Source of the DNA: Arthrobacter sunyaminii
GTDB taxonomy: Bacteria; Actinomycetota; Actinomycetes; Actinomycetales; Micrococcaceae
Reading direction: 5' to 3'
NCBI RefSeq assembly: GCF_018866305.1
Contig: NZ_CP076456.1
Coordinates: forward strand, 248,001 to 312,000
Length of the DNA stretch: 64,000 nucleotides
Shown: piece after piece, positions 17,128 to 25,478 of the stretch
Layout: the number at the start of each line of letters is the position of its first letter
Position numbering within the stretch: position 1 is the stretch's first letter
The notes under the pieces: model-generated
What the model saw: only the letters and a program-made list of their open reading frames with translations
Database searches by the model: none
Told to the model about the DNA's origin: nothing
Made by a program: the position numbers and the translations under genes

Positions 17128-17329
17128 GGGATTTTGCCTTTCCTTCGAGGTCCAAGGCAGCACAGTGAGCGGCCTCGGTCTGACACGCCCCATCCTCCAC
17201 CCGGGGAGCGTCGAGTACCACCCCCGTCGGCTTATCCCTTCAGCCGGCTTCGGCGCGCGGCTCATTTCCGGCGCAACCGCGGGTGTAGCAACCCGGCAGC
17301 CGGCCGCTGCGGTCTGCGAAGAAAGAGCG

Positions 17330-18925
17330 TTATTGAGACGCGACCTTGCCGGCCCACGCCTGCGCGTAGAACAGCGGGGAATGCGAGTCCAGCAGCTCTG
17401 AGTAGGCGGCAGCTTCCTTGGCCTGCGCTGACCCGGCCGGGATGCCCGGCGAGAAGGCTGACACGCCCAGCCCTGCTTCATGATCCTGGAGCGTCAAGCC
17501 GGCGGCTTCCAGCACTGTGGGGTACATGCTCAGCTGGTCCACGCCGGGCCGCTGCTGGATGGTCTTGTCCTGTCCCGGAATCCAGATCCGGTTGAAGATG
17601 GTGCGGTTCTCGTGGAAATCCAGCTGTTCGTGGAAGGCGTCACCGGCACTCATGTGCTTGAGGTGGTCGCCCATGATGACGACGGCGGTGTCCTCAAGGT
17701 ATCCCTGTTCCTTCATGTGCCCCACGAATCCTGCCACCTGCGTCATGGAGCAGTGGAATGCGGAGGTGACCTCGTTCTGGGTGTCTACGTCGCAGTAGTC
17801 GTAAATGTGCACCGGCTCGTGGGTGTCCAGCGTCAGCATCGACAGATTGAACGGCTGGCCGGTCCTTTCGGATTCGGCGTGCAGCTCATCAACTTTGGCC
17901 TTGGCGTTGGCCATGAGCCGCTCATCGCTCAGGCCCCAGTCACTGCGGAAGCTGTTTTCCGGTTCGCCGGCAGCGCGCCAGTCCGCAAGACCCTTCACCT
18001 CGGAGTAGCCGTGGCTGGTCAGGAACGTGTCCTTTGCGGCGAAGGAGGAGCTGGCGCCGCCCATGAAGACACTGGTGTAGCCCTGCTCGTCCAGGACATC
18101 GCCCAGGCAGGTGATTCCGCCCAGGTAGGTGTCGGCGTCTTCATCGACCGTGGGTGAGGATCCGCTGTCCGAACCGAAGCCTGCGCCCTTCAGGGGAACA
18201 CCGCACTGGGTCGAGGCGAGACCGGCCATGGTCCAGCCCCCGCCCTTGTACTGCTGCAGGTCGTCGACACTCTGCCAGCCCTCTTCGGCCGCAGTGGCTT
18301 CCTTGAGCGGCACAAACGCGTCCTTTTCGAACAGCTGGTCGTCAGCGAGGGTCGCCTCGCCGGACTCCAGGTAGATCAGCACCAGGTTGCGCTTGTCCGT
18401 GTTGTCGGTGACTGTGGGCTCCACATAGTAATCACCGACGTCGTACGGGGACTGGCTCGCCTTGATGTAATCCGCCATGCCCACCGTGGTGCTGAAGGCG
18501 GTGGTACCGCCGACAACCACCGCGGACACCAGAACCGTGGAGATGCTGCGCAGGATCCATTGCTTGCGGCGGGGGAGCATGCCCTCACCGGCGCGGCGGC
18601 GTTTGCGCCGCCGGGTATGCCGCCAGAAGGCGATCGCCACCGTGATGAGCAGGGGCGCGACGCCGATCCCCAGGATGCCGGCCCAGACGATTGCTCCGCC
18701 TCCGCCGTCCGTTTCCACGGACACCAGGTTCAGGAGCATCTGGCCCACCGAAATCTCGCCCCAGTAGAAACGTATGCCGGCCGCGGCGATGAGGAGTGCA
18801 AGCCCCAGCCAGATCAGGACGTAGACCAGCAGCGATCCCACGACAGCACCGACCCGTCGGGTCACGTGAAAGATCCGGCCAGACATGACACCCCGCGTTC
18901 CGATACCGGCATTCCCGCCGGGCAC
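17330..18925 (-). CDS. Membrane-anchored phosphoglycerol transferase (OpgB/LtaS-like, alkaline phosphatase superfamily)
   Basis: This roughly 531-residue protein has three or four N-terminal helices (to about residue 160) and an extracellular sulfatase-fold domain. Visible motifs are NLVLIYLESGEATLAD, with the region that carries the catalytic Thr/Ser; GGWTMAGLASTQCGVPL; LTLDTHEPVH; and VVIMGDHLKHM, with metal-binding Asp-His. This fits enzymes that transfer phosphoglycerol to periplasmic glucans or teichoic acids. GTG at 18925 has AAGGAG at 11 bases; TTG at 18934 and ATG at 18886 are alternatives. A promoter lies at 18972-19000. Confidence 0.85.
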   Translation of the reverse strand: MPGGNAGIGTRGVMSGRIFHVTRRVGAVVGSLLVYVLIWLGLALLIAAAGIRFYWGEISVGQMLLNLVSVETDGGGGAIVWAGILGIGVAPLLITVAIAFWRHTRRRKRRRAGEGMLPRRKQWILRSISTVLVSAVVVGGTTAFSTTVGMADYIKASQSPYDVGDYYVEPTVTDNTDKRNLVLIYLESGEATLADDQLFEKDAFVPLKEATAAEEGWQSVDDLQQYKGGGWTMAGLASTQCGVPLKGAGFGSDSGSSPTVDEDADTYLGGITCLGDVLDEQGYTSVFMGGASSSFAAKDTFLTSHGYSEVKGLADWRAAGEPENSFRSDWGLSDERLMANAKAKVDELHAESERTGQPFNLSMLTLDTHEPVHIYDYCDVDTQNEVTSAFHCSMTQVAGFVGHMKEQGYLEDTAVVIMGDHLKHMSAGDAFHEQLDFHENRTIFNRIWIPGQDKTIQQRPGVDQLSMYPTVLEAAGLTLQDHEAGLGVSAFSPGIPAGSAQAKEAAAYSELLDSHSPLFYAQAWAGKVASQ

Positions 18926-18971
18926 CCTTGACAAAACTCCTTGACAACCAACCCGTTCTCGGGCTCGTAAC

Positions 18972-19000
18972 AGACTAGTACCGTTACGTTACCTGTTCAA
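18972..19000 (-). promoter_or_regulatory. Sigma-70-type promoter for the OpgB-like gene
   Basis: On the minus strand TTGAAC and TAGTCT are separated by exactly 17 bp, an almost ideal housekeeping promoter. It lies about 45 bp upstream of the proposed start at 18925. Confidence 0.6.
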
Positions 19001-19073
19001 CAGTGGCGTTTCGCGGGCATCAAGCCGTTTGCTGAAGGAAATTCATCCGATCGTTAGCGCGTCTGCGGCTGGT

Positions 19074-20147
19074 TTACCAGCCGCCGCGCGTCGGTGTGTG
19101 TCCCTTGCGGGCACTGTCGGGCATCGGCATTTCGGCCCGCAGGCCCAACAGCCGTATCGGCCTGCCGGGGTCGATGGCGCCGGCAAGATCCAGGGCCCTG
19201 GCCAGGACATCGTTCGTGTCGAACGTCTCGGGTATTTTCCGCGCGTGGGTCTTGGTGGTGAACGGCGCATACCGAACCTTGAGGGTCAGCCCGATCACGG
19301 GCCGCCCCTCGGCTGCCACGTCCTTCAGGACATCCGCAGTCAACTGCCGGATAGCTTCATCCACCTGGGCCGGCTCGGTCAGGTCCTGCTGAAAGGTGGT
19401 TTCCCGGCTGTGTCCACGGGCAACCCACGGGGTGTCATCCACCTCGGCGGACCCGTCTCCGCGCCCAAGCTCGGCATACCAGGGGCCCATCTTGGGGCCG
19501 AACTCCGGCACCAGGGCCTGCGGATCGGCTGCCGCGAGCTCGGCAACGGTGGAAATGCCAAGCTTGGCGAGCCGTCCGGAGATCTTGGACCCCACGCCCC
19601 ACAGCTCTTTCGTGGGCCGGCCGCCCATCACCTCCAGCCAGTTGTCGGCAGTGAGGCGGAAGACGCCGGCCGGTTTGCCGAGATCCGTGGCGTTCTTGGC
19701 CCGGACCAAGGTGTCTCCGATGCCTACGCTGCAGTGCAGCTGCGTGTCCTCAAGCACGGCGGCTTGAAGGGACCGGGCGTAGCTTTCGGGATCCTCCGTC
19801 TGCGTCCCCACAAACGCCTCATCCCAGCCCAGCACCTGCACGACGGCGCCGGGCTGGGTACGCAGGGTGGCCATGACGACGTCGGACGCCGCCAGGTAGG
19901 CTTCGGAATCGACCGGGAGGATCACGGCGTCGGGCACTTTACGGGCCGCAATCCGCAGCGGCATGCCGGACCCCACACCGAAGGCCCGCGCCTCGTAGGA
20001 CGCGGTAGAGACCACGGCCCGTTCCGCGGGATCGCCCCGGCCGCCCACAATCACCGGTTTCCCGGCAAGCTCCGGCCGCCGGAGCACCTCAACCGCGGCA
20101 ATGAACTGATCGAGATCGACGTGCAGTACCCACTGGTTTCCGCTCAC
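19074..20147 (-). CDS. dinB: DinB2-like Y-family DNA polymerase IV
   Basis: This 357-residue protein has the palm motif HVDLDQFIAAVE near the N-terminus, then VVSTASYEARAFGVGSGMPL, and catalytic Asp-Glu in LGWDEAFVG. Helix-hairpin segments KELWGVGSKISGRLAKLGIS follow, and the little finger ends LLGLRAEMPMP. GTG at 20147 is the start just before the first motif. The GWDEAF form and DLDQF palm match the mycobacterial DinB2 branch rather than E. coli DinB. The residue at the steric-gate position is Ile (residue 16) instead of Phe or Tyr; see findings. Confidence 0.9.
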   Translation of the reverse strand: MSGNQWVLHVDLDQFIAAVEVLRRPELAGKPVIVGGRGDPAERAVVSTASYEARAFGVGSGMPLRIAARKVPDAVILPVDSEAYLAASDVVMATLRTQPGAVVQVLGWDEAFVGTQTEDPESYARSLQAAVLEDTQLHCSVGIGDTLVRAKNATDLGKPAGVFRLTADNWLEVMGGRPTKELWGVGSKISGRLAKLGISTVAELAAADPQALVPEFGPKMGPWYAELGRGDGSAEVDDTPWVARGHSRETTFQQDLTEPAQVDEAIRQLTADVLKDVAAEGRPVIGLTLKVRYAPFTTKTHARKIPETFDTNDVLARALDLAGAIDPGRPIRLLGLRAEMPMPDSARKGHTPTRGGW

Positions 20148-20275
20148 GCGACCAGTCTGCCCCACGCACTCCGAATCAGCATCAGCTTTATCGGGCCCGG
20201 CCTCGATGCCGGGAAAGACGGGCCCTTTCGGCGGTTGCGCCAACGGCCCGCAACCCCTTCGGGCGTGGTAGATTT

Positions 20276-20292
20276 TGTGAGATTTAGTGTGA
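20276..20292. promoter_or_regulatory. Direct repeat TGTGA-N7-TGTGA upstream of deoR-galTK
   Basis: Two TGTGA half-sites 12 bp apart lie 33-49 bp upstream of the DeoR-family start, in an AT-richer island (GATTTTGTGAGATTTAGTG). DeoR proteins often bind spaced direct repeats, so this is a candidate autoregulatory site; a TAGATT hexamer nearby could be the -10. Confidence 0.35.
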
Positions 20293-20324
20293 ACTCGTCC
20301 TTTTGGTCCACCGGCAGGAGAACC

Positions 20325-21125
20325 ATGCTCGCAGCAGAACGCCAGGCAGCCATCCTGGACCGCCTGGACCGCCAATCCGCTGTCCGGGTCAGTGACCTTG
20401 CCCTGAACCTGAGGGTTTCGGAGATGACTGTCCGCCGGGACATCGATTCCCTCGAAGCGCGCGGTGCCCTGGTGCGCGTCCACGGCGGGGCGGTCCGGTC
20501 CGGAAGCCTCAGCTCGGTGGAGCCGGGGTTCGAAGCCAACCGCACCCGCAGCAGCGAGGCGAAGCAGCGGATCGCTCAGACGGCGGTGTCCCTGCTGGCT
20601 CCCGGCATGACCGTGTCCGTCACCGGCGGAACCACCACCTATGCTTTGGCTCCGCTGCTGTCCACCGTTCCCGGGCTTACCGTGATCACCAACTCGATGC
20701 CGCTGGCAAACGAGCTCCACCGGCTGCATGCCGCCGCCCCGCACGGCAGTGCACCGGAGGTGCTGCTGGCCGGAGGCCAGCTCACGCCGTCGCAGGCGCT
20801 GGTGGGGCCGCTCGCCACCCGGACCATCTCCTCCCTGCGGGCTGACCTTTGCTTTATGGGTGCTCACGGAGTGGATGCGGCCGCCGGCATCACCACGCCC
20901 AACCTCGCGGAGGCGGAAACCAACACCGCCTTCGCCGGAAACTGCGGCCGGCTGGTCCTCCTCGCCGACGCCACGAAGATCGGCGTCGTCAGCCTCGCCC
21001 GGGTGGCACCGCTGGACGCCGCTGCGGCACTGGTCACGGACCGCAGTCCCGGCGCCGAATACTCAGCCCTCACCCGCATCCTCACCGACCCCGTCTCAGA
21101 TCCGCATCTGGAAGAGCGCCCATGA
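20325..21125 (+). CDS. DeoR-family regulator of galactose genes
   Basis: This 266-residue protein has a DeoR helix-turn-helix at the N-terminus (LALNLRVSEMTVRRDIDSLE, then RVHGGAVRSG) and a C-terminal sugar-phosphate sensing domain with the DeoRC motifs SVTGGTTTYALAP, GITTPNLAEAETN and ADATKIG. GGCAGGAGAACC precedes the ATG at 20325. It overlaps galT by ATGA, so it is the first gene of the galactose operon and most likely its repressor. The inducer is probably a galactose phosphate, by analogy. Confidence 0.92.
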   Translation: MLAAERQAAILDRLDRQSAVRVSDLALNLRVSEMTVRRDIDSLEARGALVRVHGGAVRSGSLSSVEPGFEANRTRSSEAKQRIAQTAVSLLAPGMTVSVTGGTTTYALAPLLSTVPGLTVITNSMPLANELHRLHAAAPHGSAPEVLLAGGQLTPSQALVGPLATRTISSLRADLCFMGAHGVDAAAGITTPNLAEAETNTAFAGNCGRLVLLADATKIGVVSLARVAPLDAAAALVTDRSPGAEYSALTRILTDPVSDPHLEERP

Positions 21126-22294
21126 CCTTCATGACCCCTGCCCGCCTGTCCGACGGGCGCGAGCTGATCTACTTCGACGCCTCCGAGCACAGCGCCGCAC
21201 GGCACCGCGATGAAGCAGCCTCCGCGGATCAGCGGGGCCTTCCCGCACGGGGGGCCGCCGGAACAGCACGCTTCGATGCGCTCTCCGGTGAATGGATTGC
21301 CGTGGCGGCGCACCGCCAGTCGCGCACCCACCTGCCTCCGGCCGATCAGTGCCCGCTGTGCCCCGCCACCCCCGGAAACCTCTCGGAGATTCCCGCCGCC
21401 GACTACGAGGTTGTGGTGTTCGAGAACCGGTTCCCCTCCTTTGGGCCGGACCTCGGCGAACTTCCGGACTCACCGGAGTGGGGCACGACGGCGACGGCGT
21501 ACGGCCGCTGCGAAGTGGTCGCCTTCGATTCGGCGCACCAGGGCTCCTTCGGTTCCCTCAGCCCCGAGCGGGCCCGAACCGTCATCGACGCCTGGGCCCA
21601 GCGCACCGAAGCACTCTCCGCGATGCCCGGAATTAAGCAGGTCTTTTGTTTCGAGAACCGCGGGGCGGACATCGGGGTCACCCTGCTGCACCCCCACGGC
21701 CAGATCTACGCCTATCCGTTCATTCCGCCCCGGGCCGCAGCACTGGCGGACCGGGCAGCGCGGTTCCACGCTGCCTCCGGCGGCACGAAGACGCTGATGG
21801 GCCATATTCTTGCCTCCGAGCGCAGTGCCGGGGACCGGATGGTCATCGAAGGGAAGCACTTCAGTGCGTTTATCCCCTTTGCCGCACGGTGGCCGCTGGA
21901 AGTCCATCTGGTTCCGCACCGCCAGGTTGCCGACCTGGCGGGATTGACCGGTGAGGAGCGTGACGAACTTACTGCGGTCTACCTTGATCTCCTGGGCCGG
22001 ATCGATGCCCTCTACCCCACGCCCACTCCCTACATTGCCGCCTGGCAGCAGGCGCCGGTTGATCCTGTGCTCCGGCAGTCGGGCTATCTGCACCTGCAGC
22101 TGACCTCTCCCCGCCGCGCTGCCGACAAGCTGAAGTATTTGGCCGGCTCGGAAGCCGCGATGGGCGCCTTCATCAACGACACCACGCCTGAGGCGGTTGC
22201 CCGGTCACTGCGCAACGCGCTTCCGTCCGCTTCCCGTGCCAACGCCCAACCCGCCGTTGCGCGTCCCGCCACCGACCGAAAGGACCAGGCATGA
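21122..22294 (+). CDS. galT: Galactose-1-phosphate uridylyltransferase
   Basis: This 390-residue enzyme exchanges galactose-1-P and UDP-glucose in the Leloir pathway. It has the Zn-type CPLCPA pair near residue 78, the FENRFPSFGPDL segment, and the active-site histidine triad LLHPHGQIYAYPF. A second domain contains FAARWPLEVHLVPHR and ends with SGYLHLQLTSPRR. Both boundaries overlap neighbours by ATGA (deoR and galK), indicating tight coupling. The length is slightly above the usual 350 residues because of a disordered C-terminus. Confidence 0.95.
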   Translation: MTFMTPARLSDGRELIYFDASEHSAARHRDEAASADQRGLPARGAAGTARFDALSGEWIAVAAHRQSRTHLPPADQCPLCPATPGNLSEIPAADYEVVVFENRFPSFGPDLGELPDSPEWGTTATAYGRCEVVAFDSAHQGSFGSLSPERARTVIDAWAQRTEALSAMPGIKQVFCFENRGADIGVTLLHPHGQIYAYPFIPPRAAALADRAARFHAASGGTKTLMGHILASERSAGDRMVIEGKHFSAFIPFAARWPLEVHLVPHRQVADLAGLTGEERDELTAVYLDLLGRIDALYPTPTPYIAAWQQAPVDPVLRQSGYLHLQLTSPRRAADKLKYLAGSEAAMGAFINDTTPEAVARSLRNALPSASRANAQPAVARPATDRKDQA

Positions 22295-23448
22295 ACTCCA
22301 CGCCGGCAAAGCTCGCGGAAGCCTTCACCGAACGCTTCGGCGGGGAGCCGGACGGTCTGTGGTCCGCGCCCGGCCGCGTCAACGTCATCGGGGAGCACAC
22401 CGACTACAACGACGGCTTCGTCCTGCCGTTCGCCATCAAACACTCGACCACCGTAGCCGCCGCCGTCCGCCGCGGCCGGACGGTCCGTGTCGCGTCCACC
22501 TTCGCACCCCACGACGAGCCGGTTGCTGTTGATCTGGACAACTTGTCGGAAGGCAGCGTCCAGGGCTGGGCGGCCTATCCACTGGGGGTCCTGTGGGCCC
22601 TGGAACAGTCCGGCCACCGCTGCCCCGGCATGGACCTGCTGGTGGACTCCTCGGTTCCGGTGGGCGCCGGACTTTCCTCCTCTGCCGCACTTGAGTGCGC
22701 CGTCGCCGTCGCCGCCAACGACCTCTCGCGGGCGGGCGTGTCCCGCCGGGAACTCGCCGTCGTCGGCCAGATGGCCGAGAACCGGATGGTGGGCGCCCCG
22801 ACCGGCATCATGGACCAGTCCGCCTCCCTCCTGGGGGAGGAGGGGCACGCCGTCTTCCTGGACTGCCGTTCCGGTGAATCACGGCTGGTTCCCCTGGACC
22901 TGGAGGGTGCCGGGCTGGAGCTGCTGGTCATTGACACTCGTGTCAGCCACTCCCACTCCACGGGCGGGTACGCAGCCCGCCGTCGCTCCTGCGAGCAGGG
23001 TGCGGAAGCGATGGGCGTTCCTGCGCTCCGGGACCTTTCCGTTGAGGACCTGGCCCAGGCTGAGCGCCTGCTCGATGACGAGACGTTCCGGCGGATCCGC
23101 CACGTAGTCACCGAGAACGTGCGCGTGGAGGAGGCCGTGGCGGTGCTGACAGGCAGGGGCCCCGCCGAACTCGGGCCCCTGCTCACGGCCAGCCATGCTT
23201 CCATGCGCGACGACTTTGAAATCTCCTGCGCCGAGCTGGACGCCGCCGTGGAGGCGTCGCTCTCCGCCGGGGCGCTGGGCGCCCGCATGACCGGCGGCGG
23301 TTTCGGCGGTTCAGCCATTGCGCTGGCCCGCGCGGAGGACGTTCCTGGTATCCGGGCGGCGGTGGAGCAGGCATTCTCCGCCGCCGGCTTCCGGTCGCCG
23401 GCCATCTTCAGCGTCCTCCCCGGCGACGGCGCAGGACCGGCAGCGTAA
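22291..23448 (+). CDS. galK: Galactokinase
   Basis: This 385-residue GHMP kinase has the galactokinase signature GRVNVIGEHTDYNDGFVLP near the N-terminus, the ATP-binding glycine/serine loop VPVGAGLSSSAALECAVAV, substrate-loop GAPTGIMDQSASLLG, and the C-terminal GARMTGGGFGGSAIAL motif. It phosphorylates galactose for the upstream GalT. No galE lies in this operon; UDP-glucose epimerase must come from elsewhere. Confidence 0.96.
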   Translation: MNSTPAKLAEAFTERFGGEPDGLWSAPGRVNVIGEHTDYNDGFVLPFAIKHSTTVAAAVRRGRTVRVASTFAPHDEPVAVDLDNLSEGSVQGWAAYPLGVLWALEQSGHRCPGMDLLVDSSVPVGAGLSSSAALECAVAVAANDLSRAGVSRRELAVVGQMAENRMVGAPTGIMDQSASLLGEEGHAVFLDCRSGESRLVPLDLEGAGLELLVIDTRVSHSHSTGGYAARRRSCEQGAEAMGVPALRDLSVEDLAQAERLLDDETFRRIRHVVTENVRVEEAVAVLTGRGPAELGPLLTASHASMRDDFEISCAELDAAVEASLSAGALGARMTGGGFGGSAIALARAEDVPGIRAAVEQAFSAAGFRSPAIFSVLPGDGAGPAA

Positions 23449-23458
23449 CGGCCGTTGG

Positions 23459-24481
23459 TTAAGCGGTCTCGTCGCTGACGCGGATCAGGATCTTGCCGGT
23501 AGTGCCGTTTTCGACGGCGTCATGCGCGGCTGCGGTCTCTTCCAGCGGGAACCAGGTGAGCGGCAGGCCGGCGGACTCGCCCACGGGGAACACTCCGTCC
23601 CGAAGTGCGGCGGTGATGTCCTCCGCCGCGGCATGCTGGGCATCGGTTCCCACGGTGTAGATGAGTACGCCCTGCCAGCGGACGTTCTTCGCGAAGCTGG
23701 CCACGATGGGGGCCGTGAACTCGTCGCCGTTGTTGTTCGCGTAGTAGGCGATGCTGCCGTGGTTGGCGATGACGCTAACGTCGAGTGCCGCGTTCTGGGC
23801 GGGGGAGACCTCCACAATCTGATCCACGCCGTCGGGGGCGATCTCGCGGATCCGGTCAGCCTGGGCATCGTCGGGATAGCGGACAATGTGGTGCGCTCCG
23901 GCGGCGCGGGCGAGTTCGGCCTTAGCGTCGCTGCTGACTGTGGCGATCACCGTGGCGCCGGCCCAGACAGCGAACTGGATCGCGGCATGGCCCACTGCAC
24001 CGGCGCCGCCCTGGACCAGGACCATGCGTCCGGCCAGCGCACCCGGGGCCAGGCGGTCCGGACCGAACTCATGGACGGTCAGGGCCCGGTGGGCGGTCAT
24101 GGCCGGAACGCCCAGGCTGGCGGCGACGTCGAAGCCGATGCCTTCGGGAAGTTTCACGGCGCGGTCGGCGGGGAGGATGGTGAATTCCTGGGCGGTACCG
24201 GTCGGCCGGCCGTAGGCCGCCAGATAGATCCACACCCGGTCGCCCGGCTTCAGGTCGGAAACGCCCTCGCCGACGGCGTCGACGGTTCCGGCGCCGTCCT
24301 GGTTCGGAACCACTTCGGGGAACGCAAGATCGCCGGCGGCGCGCGCTTTCCAGTCGGTGGGATTCACGCCGGAGACGGCGACGCGGATCCGCACTTCACC
24401 CGGGCCCGGGGCGGCGACGTCCCGGTCTGCGGGCGTGAGGACGGACGAGGGACCTGTGGCGGAGTACACAATTGCTTTCAT
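23459..24481 (-). CDS. NADPH:quinone reductase-like oxidoreductase (zinc-independent MDR family)
   Basis: This 340-residue MDR protein opens MKAIVYSATGPSSVL and has the GroES-like half with NQDGAGTVDAVGEGV. The nucleotide-binding motif is VLVQGGAGAVGHAAIQFA. The catalytic-zinc cysteines of alcohol dehydrogenases are absent, which places it with quinone reductases and enoyl reductases. The ATG at 24481 was chosen because the family start MKAIVY is there. No ribosome-binding site is visible. It is convergent with galK. Confidence 0.88.
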   Translation of the reverse strand: MKAIVYSATGPSSVLTPADRDVAAPGPGEVRIRVAVSGVNPTDWKARAAGDLAFPEVVPNQDGAGTVDAVGEGVSDLKPGDRVWIYLAAYGRPTGTAQEFTILPADRAVKLPEGIGFDVAASLGVPAMTAHRALTVHEFGPDRLAPGALAGRMVLVQGGAGAVGHAAIQFAVWAGATVIATVSSDAKAELARAAGAHHIVRYPDDAQADRIREIAPDGVDQIVEVSPAQNAALDVSVIANHGSIAYYANNNGDEFTAPIVASFAKNVRWQGVLIYTVGTDAQHAAAEDITAALRDGVFPVGESAGLPLTWFPLEETAAAHDAVENGTTGKILIRVSDETA

Positions 24482-24560
24482 GGGCGGTACAAGTGCTCCG
24501 GTCAGCGTTCTATTCCCCAACCTCACCCTGCCCGTGACCCTGAACCCGCCGGACGGGTGC

Positions 24561-25385
24561 TCAGTTTCCGAACGTGTCCTGGAAGAAATGCCGGTTTGCG
24601 TCCGCCTTCTGCAGGAGCTCGTCGCCGGTGAAGTATTTGCGGTCAAACTCTTCCCAGTCGCCAACGAACATGGTCCATTCACCGTCCACCTGCACCGGCC
24701 AGCTGCGGCGGACCCGGTGGAGCTTTTCGTGCACCTGGTCCGGGTTCTCCGGATCGGCGGAGCTGTACTGCAGGACGGTGCAGTTGTGGATTATTTCCGT
24801 CTTGTCGGCATCACGGTCCAGGAATTCTTCATCACTCCAGCGCTCCAGCACCAGGCGCGTCGCCCACATGAACTCCCCGTGGGTCACCATCAGGACGTTC
24901 TCCCTGGGGTTCTCGCGGTGCAGGGTGCTGAGGATGTTGCGCACCCGGTTCTCAGCGACGTTCGCAATGGATTCGCCGGCCGGAGGCGACCAGTACAGCG
25001 GATCATTGTCGCGGTACTGGGCGTTCTGCGAGTACTTTCGGGCGAAATCCTGCTTCGACATGGAACCGATCTCGCCCCAGGACCGCTCGCGGATGACCCG
25101 GCTCTCCTCCCAGCGCACATCCAGTCCCAACATGGCAGCTGTCTCACGGGCCCGGGTGTAGGTGGAGACAACGGCGCGGTCGAACTTGATGTTCTGTTCG
25201 GCAATCCACGCCCCGGCCACCTTCGCCTGCTGAACTCCGAGTTCGGTGAGACGCCAGGACCGGTCGGGAACCGTCATTGTTTCCTCGGTGTAGAGGCTCG
25301 GATCACCTGCTTTGGAAGCCTTCTGCATGATGTTCGCTTCGCTCTGTCCGTGGCGGACAAGGAACAGGTTCCGGGGCATGACCAT
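24561..25385 (-). CDS. Histidine phosphatase family protein (phosphoglycerate mutase-like)
   Basis: This 274-residue protein has the catalytic LFLVRHGQSEAN motif at the N-terminus, Arg in STYTRARETAAML, Glu in RERSWGEIGSM and the second histidine in VLMVTHGEFMW. The C-terminal 80 residues extend beyond the minimal fold. AAGGAG lies about ten bases before the ATG at 25385. Members dephosphorylate small molecules or proteins; no specific substrate can be read. Confidence 0.88.
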   Translation of the reverse strand: MVMPRNLFLVRHGQSEANIMQKASKAGDPSLYTEETMTVPDRSWRLTELGVQQAKVAGAWIAEQNIKFDRAVVSTYTRARETAAMLGLDVRWEESRVIRERSWGEIGSMSKQDFARKYSQNAQYRDNDPLYWSPPAGESIANVAENRVRNILSTLHRENPRENVLMVTHGEFMWATRLVLERWSDEEFLDRDADKTEIIHNCTVLQYSSADPENPDQVHEKLHRVRRSWPVQVDGEWTMFVGDWEEFDRKYFTGDELLQKADANRHFFQDTFGN

Positions 25386-25432
25386 CGATCGGGTACTCCT
25401 TCTTATAACGAACAGAACCAGCCGGTTACATC

Positions 25433-25478
25433 TTAGAAGGTCTGCTCAGGACGGATTAGAAGGTCTGCTCAGGACGGA
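25433..25478. repeat. Perfect 23-bp tandem duplication at a gene 3' end
   Basis: TTAGAAGGTCTGCTCAGGAC plus GGA occurs twice head-to-tail (25433-25455 and 25456-25478) without a mismatch. The right copy contains the last codons and the TGA stop of the membrane protein gene read on the minus strand. The left copy lies just past the stop. Confidence 0.95.

Noticed and set aside
19029..20324. Upstream part of the long frame continuing into the DeoR gene
   Set aside because: This portion is antisense to the DinB-like gene; the DeoR family start with GGCAGGAG is at 20325.
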